The notes: a model not told the origin generated them from the sequence alone. Shown: positions 35,695 to 45,412, counted from the stretch's first letter. The stretch: DNA of 64,000 nt from Pseudomonas fluorescens (GCF_004683905.1 NZ_CP038438.1:2852001-2916000); one strand, 5' to 3'. Numbers and translations: made by a program.

Positions 35695-35723
35695 TACTCA
35701 GTGTTCGAGACCAACACTGACCC

Positions 35724-35813
35724 TGTGGGAGCGGGCTTGCTCGCGAATGCGGTACATCAGTCACCCTTGATGTTGGCTGAGGGAATGCATTCGCGAGCAA
35801 GCCCGCTCCCACA
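35724..35813. repeat. REPIN (class A)
   Basis: Inverted class A REP copies. The remaining 210 bp to the next gene hold no gene I can support and presumably carry its promoter. Confidence 0.95.
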
Positions 35814-36022
35814 AGGGATCAGGGATCACTTCAGCGCCGGATCCCCCATGTTCATCTTCTTCCAGCCTTAAGTCGTATCTGCATCTGTGGCTTAAATGAG
35901 GTTTGCCAAGCCGCGCGGGGTCTCGTATGAATTTTGTGGTTTTGCAACGCAATCGCCGCGCTTTTAGCTATACCTGTAACTCCCCCATACGCACATTCAG
36001 GCCTTCTGACAGGAGTTACAGC

Positions 36023-36694
36023 ATGAAGCTAGCAGTAATGATGGGCGCCCTTTGCATCGCCACCCTTGGGGTGGTGGGTTGCTCCAGCAAAACCGTCGCT
36101 CCCGATGAGTATTCCGGCTTTCTCAAGGACTACAGCCAGCTCAAGGAGGCCAAATCGCCGTCCGGCGCCGAGGTGATGCGCTGGATCGATCCGAAGGTCG
36201 ACATCAGCAAGTTCACCAGCGTGTACATCGAGCCAACCCAGCTCTATCCAAAGCCGCAACCGACCGCAAAGATTTCGCAGCAGACCCTCAACGGCATCAC
36301 CTCCTATTACGATCAGGCGCTCAAGCGTGAAATCAGCAAGGATCTGCCGTTGGCCAACGGCCCCGGCCCAGGGGTGATTGTGGTGCGGGCGGCGATCACT
36401 GCCGTGAGCAGCAAGACCGAAGGCCTGCACGCGTATGAAGTGATCCCGGTCGCTCTGGTCGCGGCAGCGGTCAGCACCGCCAGCGGTATCCGCGATCAGG
36501 AAACCACCCTGGCCACCGAAGCGGTGTTCCTCGACGGTGCGAGCAACAAGGTGGTGGCGCAAGTGGTGCGCAAAGGCACCGGTAAACCGTTGGAAAATGA
36601 AACTCAAGCGATGAAGGCCTCCGACGTCAAACCTGTGATCGACGGCTGGGCCAATGACATGCGTCAGATGTATGTGAAGCTCAAGTCCAAATAA
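36023..36694 (+). CDS. DUF3313-type lipoprotein
   Basis: A 223-aa protein with a lipoprotein signal MKLAVMMGALCIATLGVVGC (Cys20 lipidated). AGGAG precedes the start. The mature domain (EYSGFLKDYSQLKEAKSPSG; YIEPTQLYPKP; GIRDQETTLATEAVFLDG) fits DUF3313, a periplasm-facing lipoprotein family of unknown role. Monocistronic, flanked by repeats. Confidence 0.9.
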   Translation: MKLAVMMGALCIATLGVVGCSSKTVAPDEYSGFLKDYSQLKEAKSPSGAEVMRWIDPKVDISKFTSVYIEPTQLYPKPQPTAKISQQTLNGITSYYDQALKREISKDLPLANGPGPGVIVVRAAITAVSSKTEGLHAYEVIPVALVAAAVSTASGIRDQETTLATEAVFLDGASNKVVAQVVRKGTGKPLENETQAMKASDVKPVIDGWANDMRQMYVKLKSK

Positions 36695-36705
36695 GCTGGG
36701 GCCTT

Positions 36706-36805
36706 TGTAGGAGCTGCCGCAGGCTCGGGCCGCGATCGGACGATCTTTTGACTTTGATTTTTTAAAAGCCAGATCAAAAGATCGCAGCCTTTGGCAGCTC
36801 CTACA
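36706..36805. repeat. Inverted repeat, class C (TGTAGGAGCTGCCGCAGGCT / GATCTTTTGA)
   Basis: The arms combine a TAGGAGCTGCC outer element with an inner GATCTTTTGA. It is one of four class C copies in the window (36706, 37374, 40113, 50104). Confidence 0.92.
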
Positions 36806-36816
36806 GGGGGCAGGGA

Positions 36817-37242
36817 TTACAGGTTTTTCTTCGCTTGCTCGCGAACACGTTCTTCCTGCGCCCGCGCCTCAGGCGTGAATTCGGCACCGAAATCCTCGGC
36901 GGAGAATATCTGCCGTATCTCGATATCAGAGTCGCCCGGCATCGGGTTCGGGCAGCGCTTGACCCATTCGATGGCTTCTTCCTTCGATTTGACTTCCCAG
37001 ATCCAGTACCCGGCCACCAGCTCCTTGGTCTCGATGAACGGGCCGTCGATGACGCTGCGCTGGGCGCCGGAGAAATGCACGCGGACGCCTTTGCTGCTCG
37101 GGTGCAGGCCATTGCCGTCGATGAGGATGCCGGCCTTGACCAGTTCTTCGTTGAAGTTGCCCATGGCGGTGATCAGTTCTTCGCTGGGCATGATGCCGGC
37201 TTCGGAGTCGACGCTGGCTTTGACAAGGATCATGAATCGCAT
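36817..37242 (-). CDS. YciI family protein (DGPF-type)
   Basis: A 141-aa protein starting MRFMILVKASVDSEAG with a GGAG ribosome-binding site. The diagnostic DGPF motif (VIDGPFIETKELVAGY) is present, with the C-terminal helix SKEEAIEWVKRCP. Related proteins fold as ferredoxin-like dimers and are often co-encoded with ECF sigma factors, but none is adjacent here. Function unknown. Confidence 0.93.
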   Translation of the reverse strand: MRFMILVKASVDSEAGIMPSEELITAMGNFNEELVKAGILIDGNGLHPSSKGVRVHFSGAQRSVIDGPFIETKELVAGYWIWEVKSKEEAIEWVKRCPNPMPGDSDIEIRQIFSAEDFGAEFTPEARAQEERVREQAKKNL

Positions 37243-37373
37243 GGTGGTTTCTCCAGGGAACGGGGTTGATTCACTGCTTAGTCGAACGGGCAGGGCGTGA
37301 ATCGACAGGTCTCTGAATAAAAGATGCAGTCCGGCGTTTTAACAAACGCAATCCGACACACTGCAACTGCCAA

Positions 37374-37469
37374 TGTAGGAGCTGCCGCAGGCTCGGGCCG
37401 CGATCGGACGATCTTTTGATCTTGTCGTTAAAAACCAACATCAAAAGATCGCAGCCTGCGGCAGCTCCC
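37374..37469. repeat. Inverted repeat, class C, right end truncated
   Basis: The left arm is a full TGTAGGAGCTGCCGCAGGCT; the right arm lacks the final TACA. It ends about 70 bp before the putative promoter of the structured leader. Confidence 0.9.
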
Positions 37470-37540
37470 CGTGCGTATTTCAATTCAGGATGTTTAAACG
37501 TTGTTTCGATTTTGCGGAACGTTCCCACAAGGTTTTCAGG

Positions 37541-37569
37541 TTGTCCGTCGGACGTAGGGTCTCTAGCCT
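37541..37569 (+). promoter_or_regulatory. Candidate sigma-70 promoter of the structured leader
   Basis: TTGTCC (37541-37546) and TAGCCT (37564-37569) are 17 bp apart, matching the consensus at 4/6 and 3/6. The predicted start, 7 nt downstream at about 37576, coincides with the first base of the first perfect hairpin. Confidence 0.5.
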
Positions 37570-37575
37570 GTGTTC

Positions 37576-37790
37576 GTCGCTGCCAATTCAGCGACCGGGA
37601 CTGGAAACCCCGATGGGTATTAGTGGCGCGTACACGCCTTTCATAACGTATCCTTGCGCACTTCGAATGTGTGCACTCCGTTATGGCGGCTGTGCGCGGG
37701 GGACCTTCGGGTCGTCCGGGTCGCCGCTGCCCGGGTTTCCAACCTGCGTACAGCTGCCACCTCTTCGTCCGGAAACCGAAGGGGGCAGCT
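37576..37790 (+). ncRNA. Highly structured 5' leader RNA of the DUF6124-type gene (candidate cis-regulatory RNA)
   Basis: About 215 non-coding nucleotides carry at least seven ordered helices. P1: GTCGCTG/CAGCGAC (37576-37582 with 37589-37595). A short CGGG/CCCG pair lies near 37596-37611. A third helix is GGCG/CGCC (37625-37638). A two-level stem follows: CATAACG/CGTTATG (37642-37648 with 37679-37685), enclosing GCGCAC/GTGTGC with one G-U pair. Next are GACC-TTCG-GGTC (37702-37713) and CCGGG/CCCGG. Last, AGCTGCC/GGCAGCT (37752-37758 with 37784-37790) encloses CTTCG/CGAAG and ends 13 nt before the ribosome-binding site. Such dense pairing is typical of a riboswitch-like or protein-binding leader. 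I recall similar leaders before DUF3077/DUF6124 genes in other pseudomonads but know of no assigned function. Confidence 0.6.
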
Positions 37791-37814
37791 CCGACTATTC
37801 AGTGGAGTTACACC

Positions 37815-38183
37815 ATGAAAAAACCAACACCCAACCCCCCAGAATCAGGCGCCGACACCACAACCCCTTACGCCTCAGTCGACAGTAAAAAACTCCACGA
37901 AGCCGCCGACCGCGCCCTCGACTACTACCTCAATCCCGCCGCCCGTATCATGTCTAGCGCCAACGAGCCGGAGTCCATGTACCTCGCCAATCCCAGGTTC
38001 AACACCGAATCTCTTTTAGCCAACGCCAGCGAAACACTCGGCTCGGCCAGCGAGATGCTCATCAACTTCGCTGCCTCGCTGGAAACCTCCCAGCGCAAAA
38101 CAGCACTGGGCATTGCTCAGGTCGTCATGCTGGGGGAGTTAGCGGTAAATCAAGCACTGGATCACGTAGAACTTAAAGACTGA
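37815..38183 (+). CDS. DUF6124/DUF3077-type small protein
   Basis: A 122-aa protein starting MKKPTPNPPESGADTTTPY, the usual opening of this Pseudomonas-specific, multicopy family, continuing KLHEAADRALDYYLNP and the helical QRKTALGIAQVVMLGELAV. It is mostly alpha-helical and soluble, with a disordered Pro-rich N-terminus. GTGGAG lies 8 nt before the ATG. It is preceded by the structured leader and followed, 250 bp on, by the PAAR-toxin-immunity set. No biochemical function is known to me. Confidence 0.85.
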   Translation: MKKPTPNPPESGADTTTPYASVDSKKLHEAADRALDYYLNPAARIMSSANEPESMYLANPRFNTESLLANASETLGSASEMLINFAASLETSQRKTALGIAQVVMLGELAVNQALDHVELKD

Positions 38184-38431
38184 TTGATCATGACCCTTCC
38201 CGCGCGCAGCAAAGCAATGAAGCCCTTGAGGCTCTGCGTCAGATTCGTGAGTTGGCGCACAGAGCTCTCTTGTTACATTCCTTTACCGCGCGTTGGAACG
38301 GTCAACGACCAACCAAAAAAGACTCTAGCCGGTTGTATTTTCTATCCAGTCCGCAGGTGCCATGGATACCCTGTTTTCCAAAACAAGATCGGGTAACATC
38401 CGCAGGTCGTGATATTCAATGGAGAGAAACG

Positions 38432-38935
38432 ATGGCAGGAAAGCCAGTCGCAAGGCTCGGAGATCCAGGTAGTCATGGTGGAAATATCAGCACTGGATCA
38501 AGTCCTATTTTTGTTAACTCGACTCCCGTAGCTTTGGTAGGAGATATCTATTCCTGCCCGATTCACGGCAGTAATCCCATAACAACGGGCGCCCCCCATG
38601 TTTTTGGATTGGGAAAGGACGTTGCCCATGTCGGTTCCCAAACGGCATGTGGAGCGACGATTACTGCTGGATCACCCGACACCTTCGTCGGTGATTCTGG
38701 TAGTGCTCCCGCCAGCTTCTTCTCGCAGTTTCTGAAAGAAAAGACTTTCGTCGAGTTTCAGTTGCTTAATGAAAGAGATGAACCTGTAGCCAACGAGGCG
38801 TATGAATTGACGCTTCCCGATGGAACCTTGATGACTGGCGTCCTCGACGAAAATGGCTTTGTGCATGTTGCAAATATTCCCAGGGGGAGTTGCAGCATAA
38901 AGTTTCCGAAACTTGAAGATACGGAACATCTTTAA
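38432..38935 (+). CDS. PAAR-domain protein with C-terminal extension (type VI secretion spike tip)
   Basis: A 167-aa protein starting MAGKPVARLGDPGSHGG after GGAGA. The PAAR domain (about residues 1-95) has the Zn-binding and repeat motifs HGGNISTGSS, CPIHGSNPITTG and TACGATITAGS. An extension of about 70 residues (FVEFQLLNERDEPVANEAY, then a beta-sandwich-like part) probably binds a cargo effector. PAAR proteins cap the VgrG spike of the type VI secretion system. The frame is open upstream to 38252 but without a start or PAAR features. Its stop overlaps the next start by one base, so the adjacent gene is its likely cargo. No VgrG or structural T6SS gene is in the window. Confidence 0.92.
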   Translation: MAGKPVARLGDPGSHGGNISTGSSPIFVNSTPVALVGDIYSCPIHGSNPITTGAPHVFGLGKDVAHVGSQTACGATITAGSPDTFVGDSGSAPASFFSQFLKEKTFVEFQLLNERDEPVANEAYELTLPDGTLMTGVLDENGFVHVANIPRGSCSIKFPKLEDTEHL

Positions 38936-39633
38936 TGGTTCAGTCTACTAAAACTACCAGCACAACCCAGGCAGCAAAAAATACAGGCGCATCAGGGAAA
39001 ACCACGAAAACCAATCAGGTGGTCGTATCCGGTGCGTATATGGAAGTGCTGGTGGGTGGTCCCTACACCCGCGATAAAGAAGAACATCCTTTCGGGCACG
39101 CTGCTTTACACGTGGTGGTCGGTAGCAAAGACATTACTTATGACTTTGGTCGCTATGGAAAAACCTGGGGCACGTTCGATAGCGAGGGCGAAGGCGTGTT
39201 GAACGTCTGGACGTCCTTCAAAGCGTATATCTCTGGTGAAAACAGTTTGGGGCGTACAACAACAGGTTTTGTTTATTTTTTGGAAAATGCAAAAGCCGAG
39301 GCTGTGATCGCTCATTTCGACGGTATTGTCGCCCAGCAAAAAGAACAGCGAAAAAAGACTGCCTCATCAGCTCGGTATGTCTTGCCATCGAACTATCATC
39401 CGACCACGAATAACTGCACAACCGTGACAATCGCAGGAGCAAAGGTTTCGGGAAAGTCAATTGTGCAGAACCCGGCGAAATTCAATGAGATGCGAGGTCT
39501 TTCTTTTATCGAAAGACAGGCAGCGCGTACGCAAAGTAGTCCGAAGGACGGTATTTTCATGCCTGCGGATTTACAAGCCATGCTCGAAGCGAATACCGAG
39601 GCCCCCTATGATAAGAAAAATGTTTACAAATAG
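38935..39633 (+). CDS. Putative T6SS effector with permuted NlpC/P60 (papain-like) catalytic motif
   Basis: A 232-aa protein, start overlapping the PAAR stop. After a Thr/Lys-rich leader of about 30 residues, it has HPFGHAALHVVV (candidate catalytic His55) and YDFGRYGKTWG. Much later comes HPTTNNCTTVTI (candidate catalytic Cys161). His before Cys is the order of circularly permuted NlpC/P60 or LRAT-like enzymes, which cut peptide amides or acyl bonds. The conserved GHAALHV and NNCTT blocks support a papain fold, though I know of no exact match. Genes for PAAR, this enzyme and a membrane-anchored partner form a classic effector module. The likely target is peptidoglycan or lipid in the competitor periplasm. 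Confidence 0.72.
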   Translation: MVQSTKTTSTTQAAKNTGASGKTTKTNQVVVSGAYMEVLVGGPYTRDKEEHPFGHAALHVVVGSKDITYDFGRYGKTWGTFDSEGEGVLNVWTSFKAYISGENSLGRTTTGFVYFLENAKAEAVIAHFDGIVAQQKEQRKKTASSARYVLPSNYHPTTNNCTTVTIAGAKVSGKSIVQNPAKFNEMRGLSFIERQAARTQSSPKDGIFMPADLQAMLEANTEAPYDKKNVYK

Positions 39634-40084
39634 ACGTCTTGGCCTATGGCTGGTGGCAGTTTTATCCGTCAATGCGATTTTTTTGGCTTTTCTGATTTTT
39701 GGCGATATTGCGAAGGGGTACAATATGAAAATGATCAAAACTAAAGAACCGTTGCTGATTGAAGGGCCAAATGGTGACGAGAATTACTATGTCCTGCCTT
39801 TGGGTACTACCCTTTATCACGATAAAAGCTTTCCTGAAGGGCATGACCGTTATGTGGTGTATCTCAATCATAAAGGTGCAATTGCACACGAAGAAGTACC
39901 CATGAAGCCTGAGTATGGCGGTTCATTTATAGATCCGCTCTGGCTGGCCAATGTTGATGAGGAAACCTTGAAAGAAATTTTCAAACGGTTTCCGCTCTCC
40001 AAAACCGATATTGCCGCTGCTATCAAGGCCAATGAAATAACCAAGGATGATCTAGCCGACATCATCCGATCCATGCCCGACTGA
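39608..40084 (+). CDS. Putative cognate immunity protein (membrane-anchored, periplasmic)
   Basis: A 158-aa protein whose start at 39608 overlaps the toxin gene by 26 bp, with GAGG 6 nt upstream; an alternative ATG is at 39620. One N-terminal helix (GLWLVAVLSVNAIFLAFLIFG) anchors a periplasmic domain. The C-terminal half is acidic and helical (FPLSKTDIAAAIKANEITK). Overlap with a toxin gene and periplasmic display fit an immunity role against a periplasm-acting effector. Codon use is AT-richer than core genes, as for the toxin. No family recognised. Confidence 0.65.
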   Translation: MIRKMFTNRRLGLWLVAVLSVNAIFLAFLIFGDIAKGYNMKMIKTKEPLLIEGPNGDENYYVLPLGTTLYHDKSFPEGHDRYVVYLNHKGAIAHEEVPMKPEYGGSFIDPLWLANVDEETLKEIFKRFPLSKTDIAAAIKANEITKDDLADIIRSMPD

Positions 40085-40112
40085 CCAATTCTTTTAGCTG
40101 TCGGTGAAACGA

Positions 40113-40179
40113 AGCTGCGATCTTTTGATCTTGATGAAAAGATAAAGTCAAAAGATCGCAGCCTGCGGCAGCTCCTACA
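40113..40179. repeat. Inverted repeat, class C (left arm shortened)
   Basis: AGCTGCGATCTTTTGATC at the left pairs with a right arm that continues through GCAGCCTGCGGCAGCTCC. The left outer element is missing. Confidence 0.88.
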
Positions 40180-40316
40180 GGGGGGGGCTTGGGTTGTATA
40201 CAATTTTTCGCGCAGGCCCCTGACAATTTTCATGCAGGGCATAGGTCGTCGGACAATTTCGTGGTTAACTTCGGCCTCTTGCATGCTCAATCACCACGTT
40301 AAGAAGGACTAAAGTC

Positions 40317-40817
40317 ATGGCTCAAGTCACCCTCAAAGGCAACCCGGTTCAAGTCAACGGCCAGTTGCCACAAGCCGGTTCCAAGGCGCCAGCCTTTTCC
40401 CTGGTTGCCGGCAATCTGTCCGACGTCACCCTGGCGAGCTTCGCCGGCAAGCGCAAAGTGCTGAACATCTTCCCAAGCGTTGATACCCCGACCTGCGCCA
40501 CTTCGGTACGCAAGTTCAACGCTCAGGCCAACGAACTGGCCAACACCGTGGTGCTGTGCATCTCGGCTGACCTGCCATTCGCTCAGGCACGCTTCTGCGG
40601 CGCCGAAGGTCTGGAAAACGTGCAGAACCTGTCGACCCTGCGCGGTGCCGAATTCATCGAAAACTACGGCGTAGCCATCGCTGACGGCCCGCTCAAAGGC
40701 CTGACCGCCCGTGCCGTGGTAGTGCTGGACGAGAACGACAACGTCCTGCACAGCGAACTGGTCAAGGAAATCGCTGAAGAGCCGAACTACGACGCAGCAC
40801 TCGCCGTTCTGAAATAA
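40317..40817 (+). CDS. tpx: Thiol peroxidase Tpx
   Basis: A 166-aa atypical 2-Cys peroxiredoxin. The peroxidatic Cys lies in [14 protein letters not shown] (Cys60, the conserved PTCA motif) and the resolving Cys in ARFCGAEGL (Cys94). It reduces hydroperoxides with thioredoxin. The protein is near normal length for Tpx. It is monocistronic, closed by a strong terminator. No OxyR box could be identified with confidence. Confidence 0.97.
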   Translation: MAQVTLKGNPVQVNGQLPQAGSKAPAFSLVAGNLSDVTLASFAGKRKVLNIFPSVDTPTCATSVRKFNAQANELANTVVLCISADLPFAQARFCGAEGLENVQNLSTLRGAEFIENYGVAIADGPLKGLTARAVVVLDENDNVLHSELVKEIAEEPNYDAALAVLK

Positions 40818-40834
40818 GCGCTTTTACAATTGTT

Positions 40835-40864
40835 AACGGCCTGGCCCTGTCCAGGCCGTTTTCA
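40835..40864 (+). terminator. Intrinsic terminator after tpx
   Basis: A perfect 10-bp stem AACGGCCTGG with a CCCTGT loop and complement is followed by a short T run. Confidence 0.93.
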
Positions 40865-40992
40865 TTTGTGTATCAGTGTTTTGCCTCACACCTTGAAACG
40901 TAAGTTGAAGGTAAATTGCCGGTAAAGCTGCTTTGCTTAAATCCGATCAGTGCTTATCGTTCAGCCTCCCGTAAAAGAAGCCCACGCGCCCA

Positions 40993-42300
40993 ATGGTTAA
41001 TCAATCCATGCAATCGTCCCCTCGCAACTCCCGTCGCTGGCTGATCAGCCTGCTCGTCCTGTTGGTCATCGCCGTCCTGTGCTGGAAATTCTGGCCCGCC
41101 GGTTCGGCCCACAAGGAGGGCGCCGACAAGGCGGCGAGCGGCCATGCCGGACGTTCGGGGATGATGCGGCCAGGCTTCGGCGGTGCGGCCGGGCCGATTC
41201 CGGTGCGTGTGGCGCCGGCGGTCACGGGCGACTTCCCGCTGTATTACAAGGCACTGGGCACGGTGACTGCGCTCAACACCATCAACGTGCGCAGCCGGGT
41301 CGGCGGTGAACTGGTGAAGATCAATTTCGAGGAAGGGCAGATGGTCAAGGCCGGCGACCTGCTGGCAGAGATCGATCCGCGTCCGTACCAGAACGCCTTG
41401 CTCCAGGCTGAAGGCACCTTGCTGCAGAATCAGGCGCAGTTGAAAAACGCACAGGTCGACGTCGAGCGTTATCGCGGCCTGTACAAGGAAGACAGCATCG
41501 CCAAGCAGACCCTGGACACCGCCGAAGCGCTGGTCGGCCAGTACCTGGGCACGGTCAAGACCAATCAGGCGGCGGTCAACGACGCCAAGCTCAATCTCGA
41601 ATTCACCAAGATCCGCGCACCGATTGCCGGTCGCGTCGGTCTGCGTCAGGTCGACGTCGGCAACCTCGTCGCCGCCAACGACACCACGTTCCTTGCGGTC
41701 ATCACTCAGACCCAACCGATCAGCGTGGTCTTCACCCTGCCGGAAAACAGTCTCGAAACCGTATTGGCGCGCTACCACAGCGGCGCCAGACTGCCGGCCG
41801 AGGCATGGGATCGCGGCGATACCAAGATCCAGGCCAGCGGCGTGCTGCAAAGTCTCGATAACCAGATCGACGTCGCCACCGGCACCCTGAAATTCAAGGC
41901 CCGTTACGATAACCGCGACCAGTCGCTGTTCCCCAATCAGTTCGTCAACGTCCATCTGCTGGCCGATACCTTGAAAGGCGTGGTACTCGCACCGTCGGCG
42001 GCGATTCAGTTCGGCACCAACGGCACGTTCGTTTACGCATTGGACGGCGACAAGAAAGTCACCATCCGCCAACTGAAGATCGGCGCCAGTGACGGTACCA
42101 ACACCGTGGTCACCGAAGGCCTCGCCGCGGGCGATCGCGTGGTGCTGGAAGGCACCGACCGCCTGAAGGAAGGCAGCGAAGTGGAAGTGGTCAACGACAG
42201 CAATGACGTGCCGACAACCCCGACCGGGCACCTGCAGGGCAAACCCGCCGCCAGTGCACCGGACGCCGCCGCGGCTGACAAGGCCAAGAAGGGCGCATGA
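40993..42300 (+). CDS. muxA: RND efflux periplasmic adaptor MuxA (MdtA-like)
   Basis: A 435-aa membrane-fusion protein. The N-terminal anchor ([19 protein letters not shown]) is followed by lipoyl ([18 protein letters not shown]), hairpin coiled-coil ([18 protein letters not shown]) and beta-barrel domains ([18 protein letters not shown]). It links the inner-membrane pumps MuxB/MuxC to OpmB. It overlaps muxB by 4 bp (ATGA). In P. aeruginosa, MuxABC-OpmB exports several antibiotics, including novobiocin and aztreonam (from memory). Confidence 0.95.
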   Translation: MVNQSMQSSPRNSRRWLISLLVLLVIAVLCWKFWPAGSAHKEGADKAASGHAGRSGMMRPGFGGAAGPIPVRVAPAVTGDFPLYYKALGTVTALNTINVRSRVGGELVKINFEEGQMVKAGDLLAEIDPRPYQNALLQAEGTLLQNQAQLKNAQVDVERYRGLYKEDSIAKQTLDTAEALVGQYLGTVKTNQAAVNDAKLNLEFTKIRAPIAGRVGLRQVDVGNLVAANDTTFLAVITQTQPISVVFTLPENSLETVLARYHSGARLPAEAWDRGDTKIQASGVLQSLDNQIDVATGTLKFKARYDNRDQSLFPNQFVNVHLLADTLKGVVLAPSAAIQFGTNGTFVYALDGDKKVTIRQLKIGASDGTNTVVTEGLAAGDRVVLEGTDRLKEGSEVEVVNDSNDVPTTPTGHLQGKPAASAPDAAAADKAKKGA

Positions 42301-45300
42301 ACATTTCGCGGCTGTTCATCCTCCGTCCGGTAGCCACCACCCTGAGCATGCTGGCCATTGTTCTGGCCGGCCTGATTGCTTATCGCCTGCTGCCGGTCTC
42401 GGCATTGCCGCAGGTCGATTATCCGACCATTCGCGTCATGACCCTGTACCCCGGCGCCAGTCCGGACGTGATGACCAGTGCCGTCACCGCGCCGCTCGAA
42501 CGTCAGTTCGGGCAGATGCCGGGCCTGACGCAAATGGCCTCGACCAGCTCCGGCGGCGCTTCGGTGCTGACCCTGCGCTTCAGCCTCGACATCAACATGG
42601 ACGTCGCCGAACAGCAGGTGCAAGCCGCGATCAACGCCGCGACCAACCTGCTGCCGACCGACCTGCCGGCGCCGCCGGTGTACAACAAGGTCAACCCGGC
42701 GGATACCCCGGTGCTGACCCTGGCGATCACCTCGAAAACCATGCTCCTGCCCAAGCTCAATGATCTGGTCGATACGCGCATGGCGCAGAAGATCGCCCAG
42801 ATCAGCGGCGTCGGCATGGTCAGCATTGCCGGCGGTCAGCGGCAGGCGGTGCGGATCAAGGTCAACCCGGAAGCCCTCGCGGCGAACAGCCTGAACCTGG
42901 AAGACGTGCGCACCCTGATCGGCGCGTCCAATGTCAACCAGCCGAAAGGTAACTTCGACGGCCCGACCCGGGTCTCGATGCTCGACGCTAACGACCAACT
43001 GACGTCGCCCAAGGACTACGCCAACCTGATCCTCGCCTACAAGAACGGCGCGCCGCTGCGTCTGAAGGATGTGGCGGAAATCGTCGACGGCGCGGAGAAC
43101 GAACGTCTCGCCGCGTGGGCCAATCAGAATCAGGCAGTGTTGCTGAACATCCAGCGTCAGCCGGGCGCCAACGTGATCGAGGTGGTCGACCGGATCAAGG
43201 CGTTGCTGCCGAGCATCACCGACAACCTGCCGGCCGGCCTCGACGTTACCGTGCTCACCGACCGCACCCAGACCATCCGCGCCTCGGTGACTGACGTGCA
43301 GCACGAACTGCTGATCGCCATTGCGCTGGTGGTGATGGTGACGTTCCTGTTTTTGCGGCGTGCCAGTGCGACGATCATCCCGTCGGTGGCGGTGCCGCTG
43401 TCGCTGATTGGTACGTTTGGCGTGATGTACCTGGCCGGCTTCTCGGTCAACAACCTGACCTTGATGGCCCTGACCATCGCCACCGGTTTTGTGGTCGACG
43501 ATGCGATCGTGATGCTGGAAAACATCGCGCGCTTCATCGAGGAGGGTGATAGCCCGATGCAGGCAGCGCTGAAAGGCGCCAAACAGATCGGTTTCACTTT
43601 GATTTCGCTGACCCTGTCGCTGATCGCGGTACTGATTCCACTACTGTTCATGGCTGACGTGGTCGGGCGGCTGTTCCGCGAGTTCGCCATCACTCTGGCG
43701 GTGGCGATCCTTATTTCGCTGGTGGTCTCGCTGACCCTGACGCCGATGATGTGCGCGCGCTTGCTCAAGCGTGAGCCGGAGGCCCACGAACAGGGCCGCT
43801 TCTACCGGGCCAGTGGCGCGGTCATCGACTGGATGATCGCCGCGTACGGGCGCAAGTTGCAGTGGGTGCTCAAACACCAGCCGCTGACCCTGTTGGTGGC
43901 TATCGGTACGTTGGCGCTGACGGTGTTCCTTTATATGGTGGTGCCCAAGGGCTTTTTCCCGGTGCAGGACACCGGGGTGATCCAGGGCATCTCCGAAGCG
44001 CCGCAGTCGATTTCGTTCGCGGCCATGGGCGAGCGCCAGCAGGCGCTGGCCAAAGTGATTCTCGAAGATCCGGCGGTGGAGAGCCTGTCGTCCTACATCG
44101 GTGTCGACGGCGACAACGCCACGCTCAACAGCGGTCGCTTGCTGATCAACCTCAAGCCGCATGGCCAGCGTGACCTGAGCGCCACCGAGGTGATCGCGCG
44201 CCTGCAACCGCAACTGGACAAACTGGTCGGCATCCGTCTGTTCATGCAGCCGGTGCAGGATCTGACCATCGAGGATCGGGTCAGCCGCACCCAATACCAG
44301 TTCAGCATGTCCTCGCCGGATGCCGAACTGCTCAGCCAATGGAGCGGGCGTCTGGTCGAAGCCCTGGCCCAGCGTCCGGAACTGACCGACGTTGCCAGCG
44401 ACTTGCAGGATAAAGGCCTGCAGGTCTATCTGGTGATCGACCGCGATGCGGCTTCGCGCCTCGGTGTCTCGGTGCAGAACATCACCGATGCGCTGTATGA
44501 CGCCTTCGGTCAGCGGCAGATCTCGACCATTTACACCCAGGCCAGCCAGTACCGCGTGGTGCTGCAGGCGCAGGCCGGGGAGAAGATCGGCCCGGCGGCG
44601 CTGGACCAGATTCACGTCAAGACCACTGACGGTGCGCAGGTGCGCCTGTCGAGCCTGGCCCATGTCGAGGAGCGTCAGGCGCAACTGGCGATCACCCACA
44701 TCGGCCAGTTCCCTGCGGTGATGATGTCGTTCAACCTGGCTCCCGGTGTGGCGCTGGGACATGCGGTGGATATCATCGATCAGGTGCAGAAGGACATCGG
44801 CATGCCGATTGGCGTGCAGACCCAGTTCCAGGGCGCGGCCGAAGCGTTCCAGGCGTCGCTGTCGAGCACCTTGCTGCTGATTCTGGCGGCGGTGGTGACC
44901 ATGTACATCGTGCTCGGCGTGCTTTACGAAAGTTACATCCACCCGATCACCATTCTCTCGACCCTGCCGTCGGCGGCGGTCGGCGCCTTGCTCGCGTTGC
45001 TGCTCAGCGGCAATGACCTGGGGATGATCGCGATCATCGGCATCATCCTGCTTATCGGTATCGTCAAGAAGAACGCGATCATGATGATCGACTTCGCCCT
45101 CGACGCCGAACGCACCCAGGGCATGGCGCCGGAGCAGGCGATCTATCAGGCGGCGCTGCTGCGCTTCCGGCCGATTCTGATGACCACCTTGGCCGCGCTG
45201 TTCGGCGCCGTGCCGTTGATGCTCGCCACCGGTTCCGGGGCTGAGTTGCGTCAGCCACTGGGTCTGGTGATGGTCGGCGGTCTGCTGGTGAGCCAGGTGC

Positions 45301-45392
45301 TGACCCTGTTCACCACGCCGGTGATCTATCTGTACTTCGACCGTCTCGGTCGGCGCTTTGGCAAAACCAATGCCGAAGAGGTACCGGTATGA
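42297..45392 (+). CDS. muxB: RND efflux pump MuxB (MdtB-like)
   Basis: A 1031-aa HAE1-family RND protein of normal length: twelve membrane helices, two large periplasmic loops, proton-relay region with [12 protein letters not shown] (the DD pair in helix 4), and a second half containing [18 protein letters not shown]. The N-terminus [18 protein letters not shown] is typical. It forms a heteromeric pump with MuxC. A REPIN separates it from muxC, unlike the tight junctions elsewhere in the operon. Confidence 0.96.
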   Translation: MNISRLFILRPVATTLSMLAIVLAGLIAYRLLPVSALPQVDYPTIRVMTLYPGASPDVMTSAVTAPLERQFGQMPGLTQMASTSSGGASVLTLRFSLDINMDVAEQQVQAAINAATNLLPTDLPAPPVYNKVNPADTPVLTLAITSKTMLLPKLNDLVDTRMAQKIAQISGVGMVSIAGGQRQAVRIKVNPEALAANSLNLEDVRTLIGASNVNQPKGNFDGPTRVSMLDANDQLTSPKDYANLILAYKNGAPLRLKDVAEIVDGAENERLAAWANQNQAVLLNIQRQPGANVIEVVDRIKALLPSITDNLPAGLDVTVLTDRTQTIRASVTDVQHELLIAIALVVMVTFLFLRRASATIIPSVAVPLSLIGTFGVMYLAGFSVNNLTLMALTIATGFVVDDAIVMLENIARFIEEGDSPMQAALKGAKQIGFTLISLTLSLIAVLIPLLFMADVVGRLFREFAITLAVAILISLVVSLTLTPMMCARLLKREPEAHEQGRFYRASGAVIDWMIAAYGRKLQWVLKHQPLTLLVAIGTLALTVFLYMVVPKGFFPVQDTGVIQGISEAPQSISFAAMGERQQALAKVILEDPAVESLSSYIGVDGDNATLNSGRLLINLKPHGQRDLSATEVIARLQPQLDKLVGIRLFMQPVQDLTIEDRVSRTQYQFSMSSPDAELLSQWSGRLVEALAQRPELTDVASDLQDKGLQVYLVIDRDAASRLGVSVQNITDALYDAFGQRQISTIYTQASQYRVVLQAQAGEKIGPAALDQIHVKTTDGAQVRLSSLAHVEERQAQLAITHIGQFPAVMMSFNLAPGVALGHAVDIIDQVQKDIGMPIGVQTQFQGAAEAFQASLSSTLLLILAAVVTMYIVLGVLYESYIHPITILSTLPSAAVGALLALLLSGNDLGMIAIIGIILLIGIVKKNAIMMIDFALDAERTQGMAPEQAIYQAALLRFRPILMTTLAALFGAVPLMLATGSGAELRQPLGLVMVGGLLVSQVLTLFTTPVIYLYFDRLGRRFGKTNAEEVPV

Positions 45393-45412
45393 CTGTCTGG
45401 ACACATTCCCCC

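Noticed and set aside
35826..35870. Nine-codon frame (MNMGDPALK) on the minus strand after the 35.7-kb REPIN
   Set aside because: Too short to support, an in-frame stop sits just upstream, and no conserved context is visible; it could be a remnant of a lost gene end.
38252..38431. N-terminal extension of the PAAR protein
   Set aside because: The frame is open but has no ATG, and the PAAR motif starts exactly at 38432 behind a good ribosome-binding site.
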